A stretch of 64,000 bases of DNA from Streptosporangium brasiliense (lineage in GTDB: Bacteria > Actinomycetota > Actinomycetes > Streptosporangiales > Streptosporangiaceae), in the NCBI RefSeq assembly GCF_030811595.1, contig NZ_JAUSRB010000002.1:4092001-4156000 (forward strand). Reading direction: 5' to 3'. This document shows, piece by piece, positions 18,553-28,752 of this stretch (position 1 is its first letter; every line of letters begins with the position of its first letter). The notes under the pieces were generated by a model that ran no database searches, had not been told where the DNA came from, and saw nothing but the letters and a program-made list of their open reading frames with translations. Both the position numbers and the translations under genes were made by a program.

Positions 18553-19803
18553 ATGAACGCGGCACATGCCGACCTGTCGGAGATCCCCTTCTGGGCGCGC
18601 CCGCAGGCGGAGCGCATGGCGGCCTTCAAGCGGCTCCGCGAGCTGGACCGGCCCGTGTTCGTGCGGGAGAACAAGATCCCCTTCGTCGGGCACGGGCCCG
18701 GCTACTACGCCCTGGTGCGGCATGCCGACGTCTCCGAGGCCAGCCGGAACGCCGGGGTGTTCAGCAGCGAGCCGACCGCCAACAGCGTCGTCGACATGCC
18801 CCGGTGGATGGCGGTCTACTTCGGCTCGATGATCAACATGGACGACCCCCGGCACGCCCGGCTCCGCCGCATCGTGTCCCGGGCGTTCACCCCCAGGATC
18901 CTGTCCAAGATGGAGGAGGACCTGCAGCGGGCGGCCACCCGGATCGTGGACGAGGCGATCGCCGAGGGGCCGGGCGACTTCGTCACCCAGATCGCGGCCC
19001 GGCTGCCCGTCCAGGTCATCTGCGACATGATGGGCATCCCGCCGGAGCTCCATCCCCGGGTGCTGCGGGCCACCAACATCATCCTGGGCAACGCCGACTC
19101 CGAATACACCGGGATCGACCCGGAGCTCAGCCGCTGGAACGTCGGCCGCGGCCTGGTCAAGCTGATGGCCGCCGGGCGTGAGCTGAACACGCTGGCCGCC
19201 AGGCTCGGCCGCCGGCGCCGGGGCGACTCCACCGGCGACCTGACCAGCATGCTGGTCAACGGCGAGGAGTCGCTCACCCCGCAGGAGCTCGGCTCGTTCT
19301 TCATCCTGCTCGTGGTCGCCGGCAGCGAGACCACCCGGAACGCCATCTCCCACGGCCTGAAGCTGCTCACCGACCACCCGGGCCAGCGCGAGCTGCTCGT
19401 GGGCGACTTCGACAAGCACATCCCCGGCGCGGTCGACGAGATCATCCGCTACTCCACCCCGGTGATCCAGTTCCGTCGCACGGTCACCCGCGAGCACGAG
19501 ATGAACGGGCAGACCTACGGCAGGGGTGACAAGGTCCTGCTCTTCTACAACTCCGCCAACCGGGACGAGGCCGTCTTCGCCGACCCCGACGTCTTCGACA
19601 TCACCCGGCACCCCAACCCGCACGTCGGCTTCGGCGGCCCCGGCCCCCACTACTGCCTGGGCGCCCATCTGGCCCGCCGGGAGGTCACCGTGATGTTCCG
19701 CGAGCTGTTCACCCGGCTGCCCGGCATCCGGGCCGCCGGCGAGCCCGCCTACCTGCTGTCCAACTTCATCAACGGCATCAAGCACCTGCCGTACGCGACC
19801 TGA
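18553..19803 (+). CDS. Cytochrome P450 (CYP125/124/142-like), first of three tandem copies
   Basis: 416 residues. I-helix oxygen-activation motif [11 protein letters not shown]-helix EIIR, and heme-ligand loop [18 protein letters not shown] with Cys near 356. The [23 protein letters not shown] block and the NPHVGFGG end are shared with the actinobacterial sterol/methyl-branched lipid omega-hydroxylase clan. ATG at 18553 is chosen by comparison with the two downstream paralogues; GTG at 18547 is possible. The I-helix Ser in place of Asn sets it apart from copies 2 and 3. Needs ferredoxin and reductase, not encoded here. Confidence 0.92.
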   Translation: MNAAHADLSEIPFWARPQAERMAAFKRLRELDRPVFVRENKIPFVGHGPGYYALVRHADVSEASRNAGVFSSEPTANSVVDMPRWMAVYFGSMINMDDPRHARLRRIVSRAFTPRILSKMEEDLQRAATRIVDEAIAEGPGDFVTQIAARLPVQVICDMMGIPPELHPRVLRATNIILGNADSEYTGIDPELSRWNVGRGLVKLMAAGRELNTLAARLGRRRRGDSTGDLTSMLVNGEESLTPQELGSFFILLVVAGSETTRNAISHGLKLLTDHPGQRELLVGDFDKHIPGAVDEIIRYSTPVIQFRRTVTREHEMNGQTYGRGDKVLLFYNSANRDEAVFADPDVFDITRHPNPHVGFGGPGPHYCLGAHLARREVTVMFRELFTRLPGIRAAGEPAYLLSNFINGIKHLPYAT

Positions 19804-19950
19804 CTTCCATGCCTTCCGGCGGATCCGGCTCTGAGCCGCCCCGGGGGCGGCTACTGTGGCGGCCGGGCGAACGCTCTCGTCCTGGACTGGTTAGGTTGAA
19901 GATCGTATGGCAGGATCAAAAAACCGAATGCGGTTCTAATGGGGGCTGGT

Positions 19951-21183
19951 GTGACGGTTTCACTCGCGGACATCGACCTGTCGGACATCGCTTTCTGGGA
20001 GCGGCCGATCCCCGAGCGGGAGGCCGCCTTCGCGCTGCTGCGCGCCCAGACGGCCCCCCTCCGGTTCGCCGAGCCGGAGATGAGCTTCGCCCTGCCGGGG
20101 CCGGGCTACTACGCCCTGGTACGGCATGCCGACGTCGTCGAGGCCAGCCGCACCCCCGAGGTCTTCTCCTCCAGCCGGGGGTCGACCTCCATCCATGACC
20201 TGACCCCCGAGTTCGGCGAGTACTTCGGGTCGATGATCAACATGGACGACCCGCGGCACGCCCGGCTCCGCCGGATCGTCTCCCGGGCCTTCACCCCCAA
20301 GATGATCAAACAGTTCGAGGCCGACGTGCAGGCCGAGGCCACCCGGATCGTCGACGGCCTGATCGCCGCGGGGCCCGGCTGCGACTTCGTCGCCGAGGTG
20401 GCCGCCAAGCTCCCCTTGAAGATCATCTGCGACATGATGGGCATCGGCCCCGAGCACCACCAGACGGTCTTCGAAGCCACCAACGTCATCCTGTCCGGCG
20501 GCGACCCCGAGTTCATCCAGGACGTCAGCCGGGCGGCCGAGCTGCTCCTGGGCGCGGGGCAGCGTCTGCAGGACCTCGTCGTCTCCCTGGCCGCCGGTGA
20601 CGGCGACACCCTCATCACCGCCCTGACCAGCGCCAACATCGACGGCGAGAAGCTGACGATGCAGGAGCTCGGCTCGTTCTTCATCCTGCTGGTGGTGGCG
20701 GGCAACGAGACCACCCGCAACGCCATCTCCCACGGCCTGCACCTGTTCACCGAGAACCCGGACCAGCGCGCGCTGCTCCTGGCCGACCTCGACGGCCGCC
20801 TCCCCGGCGCGGTCGAAGAGATCGTCCGCCTGGCCTCCCCGGTCGCCTGGATGCGCCGCAGCGTCACCCGCGACCACGAGATGAACGGTCACCTCTACCG
20901 CAAGGGCGACAAGGTCCTGCTCTTCTACTGGGCGGCCAACCGCGACGAGACCGTGTTCACCGACCCCTCCCGCTTCGACATCCGGCGCGGCGAGGGGACC
21001 CACCTCGGCTTCGGCGGCCCGGGGCCGCACTTCTGCCTCGGCGCCCACCTGGCCCGCCGTGAGATCGGCGTGATGTTCCGCGAGCTGTTCACCCGGCTGC
21101 CGCAGATCCGCTCGGTCGGTGAGCCGGACCGCCTGCGCTCCAGTTTCATCAACGGCATCAAGCGTCTCGAATGTGACTTCTGA
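19951..21183 (+). CDS. Cytochrome P450 (CYP125/124/142-like), second tandem copy
   Basis: 410 residues from GTG at 19951, preferred because GGGGGCTG precedes it; ATG at 19939 adds four residues. VVAGNETTRN in the I-helix, EIVR in the K-helix, heme loop [18 protein letters not shown]. Long stretches are identical at the DNA level to the third copy: 111 bases at 20217-20327 match 21526-21636, and 100 bases at 20631-20730 match 21955-22054. A small AACCG/CGGTT repeat (19922-19935) precedes it, but not the motif seen before copies 1 and 3. Hydroxylation of a sterol, isoprenoid or branched acyl chain is likely. Confidence 0.92.
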   Translation: MTVSLADIDLSDIAFWERPIPEREAAFALLRAQTAPLRFAEPEMSFALPGPGYYALVRHADVVEASRTPEVFSSSRGSTSIHDLTPEFGEYFGSMINMDDPRHARLRRIVSRAFTPKMIKQFEADVQAEATRIVDGLIAAGPGCDFVAEVAAKLPLKIICDMMGIGPEHHQTVFEATNVILSGGDPEFIQDVSRAAELLLGAGQRLQDLVVSLAAGDGDTLITALTSANIDGEKLTMQELGSFFILLVVAGNETTRNAISHGLHLFTENPDQRALLLADLDGRLPGAVEEIVRLASPVAWMRRSVTRDHEMNGHLYRKGDKVLLFYWAANRDETVFTDPSRFDIRRGEGTHLGFGGPGPHFCLGAHLARREIGVMFRELFTRLPQIRSVGEPDRLRSSFINGIKRLECDF

Positions 21184-21192
21184 GGCACTCCA

Positions 21193-21218
21193 TTGACGTA
21201 AGTGGTTGCTTGCGCAAA
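21193..21218 (+). promoter_or_regulatory. Shared upstream motif, copy 2 (P450-3)
   Basis: TTGACGTAAGTGG, three variable bases, CTTGC, two variable bases, AAAT, matching the motif before P450-1 at 18512 in both content and distance to the start codon. It begins only 10 bases after the P450-2 stop, so the third P450 has its own promoter despite the tight spacing. Confidence 0.65.
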
Positions 21219-21229
21219 TGATTGGCGAT

Positions 21230-22504
21230 ATGAGCGTGACGCCGTCCGAGCGGAAGCCGATCGTCTCCGCCGCCGACTTCGACCTGTCGGACTACGACTT
21301 CTGGGCCAGGCCCATGCGGGAGCGCGAGCACGCCTTCCGGCTCCTGCGCGGCCTGGACGGCCCCGCCTTCTACGAGGAGATGGAGGTCCCCTTCGCCCCC
21401 AAGGGGCCCGGCTACTACGCGCTGGTCAAGCACGCCGACATCCTGGAGGTCAGCCGCAACCCCGAGGTGTTCTGCTCGGGGGATGGCGGAGCCACCAACA
21501 TCCCGGACATGCCGCCGGAGTTCACCGAGTACTTCGGGTCGATGATCAACATGGACGACCCGCGGCACGCCCGGCTCCGCCGGATCGTCTCCCGGGCCTT
21601 CACCCCCAAGATGATCAAACAGTTCGAGGCCGACGTCGAGGCGGCGGCCGCCCGGATCGTGGACGACCTGATCGCCGCGGGGCCCGGCTGCGACTTCGTG
21701 ACCGAGGTCGCCGCCAGACTGCCCCTGAAGATCATCTGCGACATGATGGGGATCCCGGAGAAGGACTACGGCACCGTCTTCGACCGGTCCAACGTGATCC
21801 TCGGCGGGTTCGATCCCGAATACGGCGGCGACGACATGACCACGATCGCCGAGAAGCTGCTGGCCGCGGGCATGGACCTGCAGCAGCTCGTGCAGGACCT
21901 GGCCGCCTACCGGGCCGAGCACCCCACGGGGGACCTCACCTCGTCGCTGGTCAACGCCAACATCGACGGCGAGAAGCTGACGATGCAGGAGCTCGGCTCG
22001 TTCTTCATCCTGCTGGTGGTGGCGGGCAACGAGACCACCCGCAACGCCATCTCCTACGGCCTGCGGCTGCTCACCCGGAACCCGGACCAGCGCGCGCTGC
22101 TCCTGGCCGACCTCGACGGCCGCCTCCCCGGCGCGGTCGAGGAGATCGTCCGCCTGGCCTCCCCGGTGAACTTCATGCGCCGCAAGGTCACCCGCGACCA
22201 CGAGATGAACGGCCGGCTCTACCGCGAGGGCCAGAAGGTCGTCCTGTACTACTGGGCCGCGAACCGGGACGAGAGCGTCTTCCCCGACCCGCTCCGCTTC
22301 GACGTCACCCGCGACCCCAACCCGCACGTCGGCTTCGGCGGTCCGGGGCCGCACTTCTGCCTGGGCGCTCACCTGGCCCGCCGCGAGATCACCGTGATGT
22401 TCCGCGAGCTACTGCGGCGCGTCCCCCGGATCGAGGGCGGCAGGCCGCAGCGGCTCCACTCCAGCTTCATCAACGGCATCAAGCACATGGACTGCGCGTT
22501 CTGA
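21230..22504 (+). CDS. Cytochrome P450 (CYP125/124/142-like), third tandem copy
   Basis: 424 residues from ATG at 21230 (ATG at 21218 and 21206 also in frame). I-helix VVAGNETTRN, K-helix EIVR, heme loop [18 protein letters not shown] near residue 360. It differs from copy 2 mainly in the F-G region (residues about 185-225), the substrate-access part of P450s. Conserved catalytic blocks are near identical at the DNA level. That pattern suggests duplicated enzymes kept alike by conversion while their substrate pockets diverge. It ends the lipid-oxidation island. Confidence 0.92.
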   Translation: MSVTPSERKPIVSAADFDLSDYDFWARPMREREHAFRLLRGLDGPAFYEEMEVPFAPKGPGYYALVKHADILEVSRNPEVFCSGDGGATNIPDMPPEFTEYFGSMINMDDPRHARLRRIVSRAFTPKMIKQFEADVEAAAARIVDDLIAAGPGCDFVTEVAARLPLKIICDMMGIPEKDYGTVFDRSNVILGGFDPEYGGDDMTTIAEKLLAAGMDLQQLVQDLAAYRAEHPTGDLTSSLVNANIDGEKLTMQELGSFFILLVVAGNETTRNAISYGLRLLTRNPDQRALLLADLDGRLPGAVEEIVRLASPVNFMRRKVTRDHEMNGRLYREGQKVVLYYWAANRDESVFPDPLRFDVTRDPNPHVGFGGPGPHFCLGAHLARREITVMFRELLRRVPRIEGGRPQRLHSSFINGIKHMDCAF

Positions 22505-22506
22505 GA

Positions 22507-24597
22507 TCATCCAGCCGCCGGCCGGATCGACTTGAACACGGTGTTGACGTCGGGCAGCAGTTCCTTCTTGCTGTCCGGCACCGACATGTAGACGATCACG
22601 GGCAGGTCGGCGCCGGTGCTCACGGCCGCCACGACCATCGTCGTCTTGGACGTGCCCGCGGTGATCTCGTACGCGGCGAGCTGCCCCCGCAGGCCGTTGA
22701 CCGACAGGTTCTGCTGGGCGGTCTTGCGGGCGCTGTTGTCCTCGGGGAAGAACTTCTTGCGACCGGTGTAGGCCACCGCGTTGATCACCGGGGCCAGGTT
22801 GTCGGGTGAGGTGTATTTGCTCTTCAGCCGGGGCGAGAGCGGCCCCGACATCACCTGGGCGAACTGGGGCTTGCCCAGGGAGTCCGACCCGGCCGGGACG
22901 TACTGGCGGGTGGTGAAGCCGTAGGCGGTGGACACGCTCTCGCGCTGGTCCTGCCGCCAGGGCGCGCCGAGCTTGGCCAGGCTGATCGCCGCGGCCTGGT
23001 CGGGCAGGGTGCCGGCGACCGGCGAGGCCTTGCCGGGGAAGCGCGGCAGGCGGCCCACCGCCTGGGACTTGGCGGGCTTCTTGCCGGTCGCGGAGGGCTT
23101 GGCCTCCGGGATGGGCTTCTCCTCCGTCGAGGCCAGGGGGCCCGCCAGGAAGGCCCAGAGCACGGCGCCGATCAGAGCGATCACCACCGAGCCGGCCAGC
23201 GCGAACACCCAGACCGGCCGGCCCGTCCCTTCGAGCTCCGGCTCCTCTCCCATGGCCTGGTAGTTGTCGCCGAAGACCGTGTTCCACAGCTCCTGCTGAC
23301 GCTCCGGCGGAGGGGTCTTCGGCCCGCTGATCTGACCCGCGGTGACGAACGGCCTGTTGGGGTCGGAGGGGTCCCGGCTCAGGTGCCCGCCCGGCTGTCC
23401 CTGCGGGGGCATCTGCCCGTGGTGGGGCCCGCCGTCGCCCGGATGGGCGTGCGCGGGCGCGCCCTGCGGGGGAGCGTGGGGTGGCGGAACCTGCGGCGGC
23501 GCGCCGGGAGGGGCCTCCGGGGCGGTCGCCCCCGCCAGGGCCCACACGCCGGGGTTCTCCGGAGCGGCGCCGTTGGCCGGGACGTTACGGAGTGTCTCCT
23601 GGCCGCCGAACGGGTTGGGGCCGGTGAGCGGGTCCTGGTGGCCGAACGGGTTGGGGCCGCCCATGGGGGCCTGGCCGCCGGACGGATCCGGGGCGGTGCG
23701 GGGATCGCGGCCGCCGAAGGGGTTGGGGTTGGTGAGCGGGTCCTGGTGGCCGAAGGGGTTGGGGTTGGTGAGCGGGTCCTGGTGGCCGAACGGGTTGGAG
23801 CCGGCCGCCGGGTCCTGATGCCCGAACGGGTTGGGGTTGGTCAACGGGTCCTGACTGCGGAACGGGTCGGGGCTGGTGAGCGGGTCCTGGTGGCCGAACG
23901 GGTTGGAGCCGGCCGCCGGCTCCTGGCCGCCGAAGGCGTTGGGACTGGTCAGCGGATCCTGGCCGGCGGAGGGGCCGGGGCCGCCCGTCGGGGCCGGCCA
24001 GGAGGGGGAGGAGTGGCCGCCGTCCGTCGGGGTCGGCCAGGAGGGGGAGGAGTGGCCGGGGCCCGGCGACTCGGCCGGCCTGCCCCATCCGCCGTTCTCG
24101 GCCGGCGGTGCGGTGTTCGGCCCGCCGCCGTCCGCGGCCGCTCCCCAGCCTCCGTTGTCGTTGCTCCGGGCCGCGTCCCAGCCGCCGTTCCCGGCCGCAG
24201 GGGCCGTACCCCAGCCTCCATTGTCAGCGGCCTGGGCCGTGCCCCACCCTCCGTTGCCGGCGGACTGCGGCGCCGGCCACCCACCGTTCTCGGCGGGCGG
24301 CCGGGTGTCGGGCCCGTCCTGCGCGGGGGCGGCGGCCTGCCAGGAGTCGCCGCCCGGCCGCGGGCCGGAGGCGGGCGGGGTCTGGGGGGCGGGGGGCGGT
24401 GTCCCGAAGGCCTGTTGCCAGGAGCCGTTGCCGGGGACGGCGGCCTGCCAGGAGGCGCGGTCTCCGGCGGGCTCCTCCTGGGGGAGGGGGAGCCGGGGGC
24501 CGGTGCCGGAAGAGCCGTCCGCCCAGGTGGGTGACGGCTCTGCGGCTTCCGGCCATGCCGGAGGTAGGTGGGACTGGCTGGACTGCTCCGAGGCCAT
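22507..24597 (-). CDS. Pro/Gly-rich repeat protein with one membrane helix and extracellular domain
   Basis: 696 residues from ATG at 24597, with GGAGG and AAGGA upstream. Residues about 1-480 are low-complexity: repeated NGGWG units first, then seven or more near-perfect copies of a NPFGHQDPLTNP unit, then a Pro/His-rich tract. One helix (about 512-534, VWVFALAGSVVIALIGAVLWAF) is followed by a compact outer domain of about 160 residues ending near TVFKSIRPA. A long cytoplasmic disordered arm and small outer domain are common in actinobacterial envelope proteins, often near kinases. No enzymatic motif is seen. Divergent from leuS. Confidence 0.82.
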   Translation of the reverse strand: MASEQSSQSHLPPAWPEAAEPSPTWADGSSGTGPRLPLPQEEPAGDRASWQAAVPGNGSWQQAFGTPPPAPQTPPASGPRPGGDSWQAAAPAQDGPDTRPPAENGGWPAPQSAGNGGWGTAQAADNGGWGTAPAAGNGGWDAARSNDNGGWGAAADGGGPNTAPPAENGGWGRPAESPGPGHSSPSWPTPTDGGHSSPSWPAPTGGPGPSAGQDPLTSPNAFGGQEPAAGSNPFGHQDPLTSPDPFRSQDPLTNPNPFGHQDPAAGSNPFGHQDPLTNPNPFGHQDPLTNPNPFGGRDPRTAPDPSGGQAPMGGPNPFGHQDPLTGPNPFGGQETLRNVPANGAAPENPGVWALAGATAPEAPPGAPPQVPPPHAPPQGAPAHAHPGDGGPHHGQMPPQGQPGGHLSRDPSDPNRPFVTAGQISGPKTPPPERQQELWNTVFGDNYQAMGEEPELEGTGRPVWVFALAGSVVIALIGAVLWAFLAGPLASTEEKPIPEAKPSATGKKPAKSQAVGRLPRFPGKASPVAGTLPDQAAAISLAKLGAPWRQDQRESVSTAYGFTTRQYVPAGSDSLGKPQFAQVMSGPLSPRLKSKYTSPDNLAPVINAVAYTGRKKFFPEDNSARKTAQQNLSVNGLRGQLAAYEITAGTSKTTMVVAAVSTGADLPVIVYMSVPDSKKELLPDVNTVFKSIRPAAG
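23600..23960. repeat. In-frame repeats encoding NPFGHQDPLT-type units
   Basis: A 36-48 base unit recurs across this stretch of the membrane protein gene with few changes, for example around 23620, 23740, 23780 and 23880. All copies keep the reading frame, so the repeat number can vary without breaking the gene. Confidence 0.7.
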
Positions 24598-24960
24598 GGC
24601 TTCCTTACCTCCAGGGCGTTTGCCCGAATTAGGGGTATTGGGCATGGTCTCACGTGAGACGGGGGGGTTCGCAGGGAAACTGGAGAACGCCCCCCTGAAC
24701 TGGAGTCCGGTGGGGTCGGTTGGCGGATCCTGCATCGGCAGGCCGACCTCCGAGGGATCCGGGCCCTGCCCCGGCTCGACTGAGTGTGCCACGGTGAAAG
24801 AGTAAACTGACGGGACATGTGAGGTCACAACGGACGTATCACCATCTAACCTCGGTCTGTCCCAGACGCATGAGCCTCCCATTGTGCTGACCCGCCGGTG
24901 CCGCTGTCCCCGGTTCGCCGCGATCGGATGGATTTCCCGGGTCATGAATATGGCTTGCGG
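24598..24960. other. Divergent promoter region between the repeat protein and the leuS leader
   Basis: About 360 bases without a supported gene. Frames from both neighbours run into it but lack start signals. It should hold the minus-strand promoter of the repeat protein and the upstream part of the leuS promoter; no clear operator was seen. Confidence 0.5.
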
Positions 24961-24979
24961 GCTGCGATACTCTTGGCAT

Positions 24980-25033
24980 ATGCGTGCCGCGGCCCTGCTG
25001 CTTATCTGGCCGCATCGGCCCTCCCGGCGCTAG
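24980..25033 (+). CDS. leuS leader peptide with three tandem leucine codons
   Basis: A 17-residue [20 protein letters not shown], with consecutive CTG CTG CTT codons at 24995-25003. A GATACT hexamer lies at 24966-24971, so transcription would begin at or next to the ATG and the peptide would be leaderless. It is followed by a hairpin and an intrinsic terminator before leuS, the layout of a classical attenuator. Ribosome stalling at the Leu codons when charged tRNA-Leu is short would let leuS be read. Classical leuS attenuators have been predicted in Streptomyces. Confidence 0.8.
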   Translation: MRAAALLLIWPHRPSRR

Positions 25034-25050
25034 ACGCCCGCCGATGCGGC
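25009..25050 (+). promoter_or_regulatory. Attenuator hairpin of the leuS leader
   Basis: GCCGCATCGG (25009-25018) pairs perfectly with CCGATGCGGC (25041-25050). The loop holds CCCTCC at 25019-25024, which is complementary to GGAGGG (25067-25072) in the terminator stem and could form the competing antiterminator when a ribosome covers the first arm. Confidence 0.7.
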
Positions 25051-25052
25051 TG

Positions 25053-25080
25053 CCCTTCGCGTGAGCGGAGGGTTTTTCTA
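25053..25080 (+). terminator. Intrinsic terminator in the leuS leader
   Basis: CCCTTCGC and GCGGAGGG form an 8-bp stem (one G-U pair) around GTGA, followed directly by TTTTTCT. It lies between the leader peptide and leuS and so acts as an attenuator, not an end-of-gene terminator. Confidence 0.8.
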
Positions 25081-25134
25081 TTGGGTCGGATGGGTCAGAT
25101 CATCTGCGCAGACGTATACCGAGGGAAGATTGAC

Positions 25135-27621
<2,487 letters not shown>

Positions 27622-27630
27622 CGGTCACGC

Positions 27631-27741
27631 GGGGCGTCCGCGTACGGCGGGCGCGGCATCTGTGTACGGCAGGCGGGGCGTCCGCGTACGGCGGGCGCGG
27701 CATCTGTGTACGGCAGGCGGGGCGTCCGCGTACGGCGGGCG
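27631..27741. repeat. 44-bp direct repeat, about 2.5 copies, after leuS
   Basis: Copies begin at 27631, 27675 and 27719 with no differences in the first two. Each contains GGGGCGTCCGCGTACGGCG, and the last ends in GCGCCCC, so a GC-rich hairpin can form. It fills the gap between the converging leuS and tetR genes and may serve as a terminator. Confidence 0.85.
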
Positions 27742-27753
27742 CCCCGCGGCCGT

Positions 27754-28407
27754 TCAGCGGTGCCTGTCGGCCGCGCAACCCCCGGCCGTGTCATCGGCGA
27801 AGAGGCGGTGGGACGAGGGGCGGGGGAGGGGTTCGGCCGAGGGGCGGGTGCCGTCGAGCAGGAGGGCCAGATAGCGCCGGTGGTCGGCGCCGTCCTCCTC
27901 GGGCCGGCCGCCGTCGTCGCCCGGATGGACGGTGCCCAGGGCCATCACCACGATCGCGGCCAGGTCGCGTACCAGCAGGTCGGTGCGGATCAGTCCGCGG
28001 CGCTGGGCGGCGGTCAGGACGTCGCCGAGCGGGTCGACGAATCGTTCGGCGAGGCCGACGGTGAAGGCTCCGGCCTCCCGGGCGGCGGCGAGCAGGCGGC
28101 GGTGGGCGGCCAGGGTGTCGACGGTGGCGGCCAGCGCGGTGGCCAGCCCCTGGCGGGGGTCGGCGGCGGTGCGGGCGGCCCGGGCCAGCGGCTCGACCTC
28201 TTCGGCGAAGTAGGTTTCGAAGGCGGCTCGGATCACACCGTCGCGGTCGCCGAAGCGCCGGTAGACGGTGGCGATGCCAAGGCCGGCCCGGCGGGCGATC
28301 TCCTCCAGCGGGACGGTCGGGCCGGTCTCCTGCAGGGCGGTGATCGCCGCGCGGACGATCCGGTCGGAGTTGCGCAGGGCGTCCGCTCGACGTCGCTGCT
28401 GTGGCAC
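27754..28407 (-). CDS. TetR-family transcriptional regulator
   Basis: 217 residues from GTG at 28407. The N-terminal HTH (about 12-58) carries VPLEEIARRAGLGIATVYRRFGDR, of which the key part is GLGIATVYRRF, followed by a variable ligand domain. In-frame Met codons exist upstream but precede non-conserved sequence. It is divergent from the tetracycline-protection gene with a 345-base gap. An inverted repeat GAACGC/GCGTTC at 28413-28435 abuts its start, consistent with autoregulation. Control of the divergent resistance gene is plausible but unproven. Confidence 0.9.
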   Translation of the reverse strand: MPQQRRRADALRNSDRIVRAAITALQETGPTVPLEEIARRAGLGIATVYRRFGDRDGVIRAAFETYFAEEVEPLARAARTAADPRQGLATALAATVDTLAAHRRLLAAAREAGAFTVGLAERFVDPLGDVLTAAQRRGLIRTDLLVRDLAAIVVMALGTVHPGDDGGRPEEDGADHRRYLALLLDGTRPSAEPLPRPSSHRLFADDTAGGCAADRHR

Positions 28408-28752
28408 ATGTCGAACGCTAGCAGCATCCGCGTTCACCTGACGGAACGTCTCCCCCCTGATGAGACGCCTGCCCCGGGTCATCCGGCCGCCTCCGGCCCC
28501 GTCGCGGCCGCCCGTCTCCTCGCCGATGAGAACGCCCCAGCCGAGGAGGTCAACGGCGGGAGCCACCAGAGCCTCAGCGGAGCCGTCCGAGGCGCGTGGT
28601 CGTCGGGTCGGATTTATTGCGTCGAAAATCGAGCCCGCCGGTGGAAGGATGTCGGCGACCGACCGACCACTACCGGGAGCACGAGATGCGGCGAGCCTTC
28701 GAAACCTCACAGCGCCCTATCCGGACGAGAGTTTTCGAGGACTCCAGCACCC
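28408..28752. other. Divergent tetR / ribosomal-protection gene control region
   Basis: 345 bases without a supported gene. The tetR-proximal end holds the inverted repeat at 28413-28435. The rest is GC-rich apart from an AT-rich patch (28610-28628) that may contain the promoter of the resistance gene. A short frame from 28686 overlaps that gene's start but has no coding support. Confidence 0.5.
28413..28435. promoter_or_regulatory. Inverted repeat at the tetR start, candidate operator
   Basis: GAACGC (28413-28418) and GCGTTC (28430-28435) pair across 11 bases, five bases from the tetR start codon. Position suits autorepression. Confidence 0.45.

Noticed and set aside
16759-19785. 1008-residue minus-strand frame across the GMC and P450 genes
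   Set aside because: Antisense shadow; low-complexity Val/Gly/Asp/His composition.
23600-23960. CRISPR-like or regulatory repeats
   Set aside because: Units keep the reading frame of a membrane protein and encode a regular peptide motif.
24898-25134. N-terminal extension of LeuRS in the same frame
   Set aside because: It would run through the leader terminator and stem; no synthetase has such an extension, and GTG at 25135 has a ribosome site.
24961-25134. T-box riboswitch for leuS
   Set aside because: No TGGAACC-like antiterminator bulge; the Leu-codon leader peptide explains the structure.
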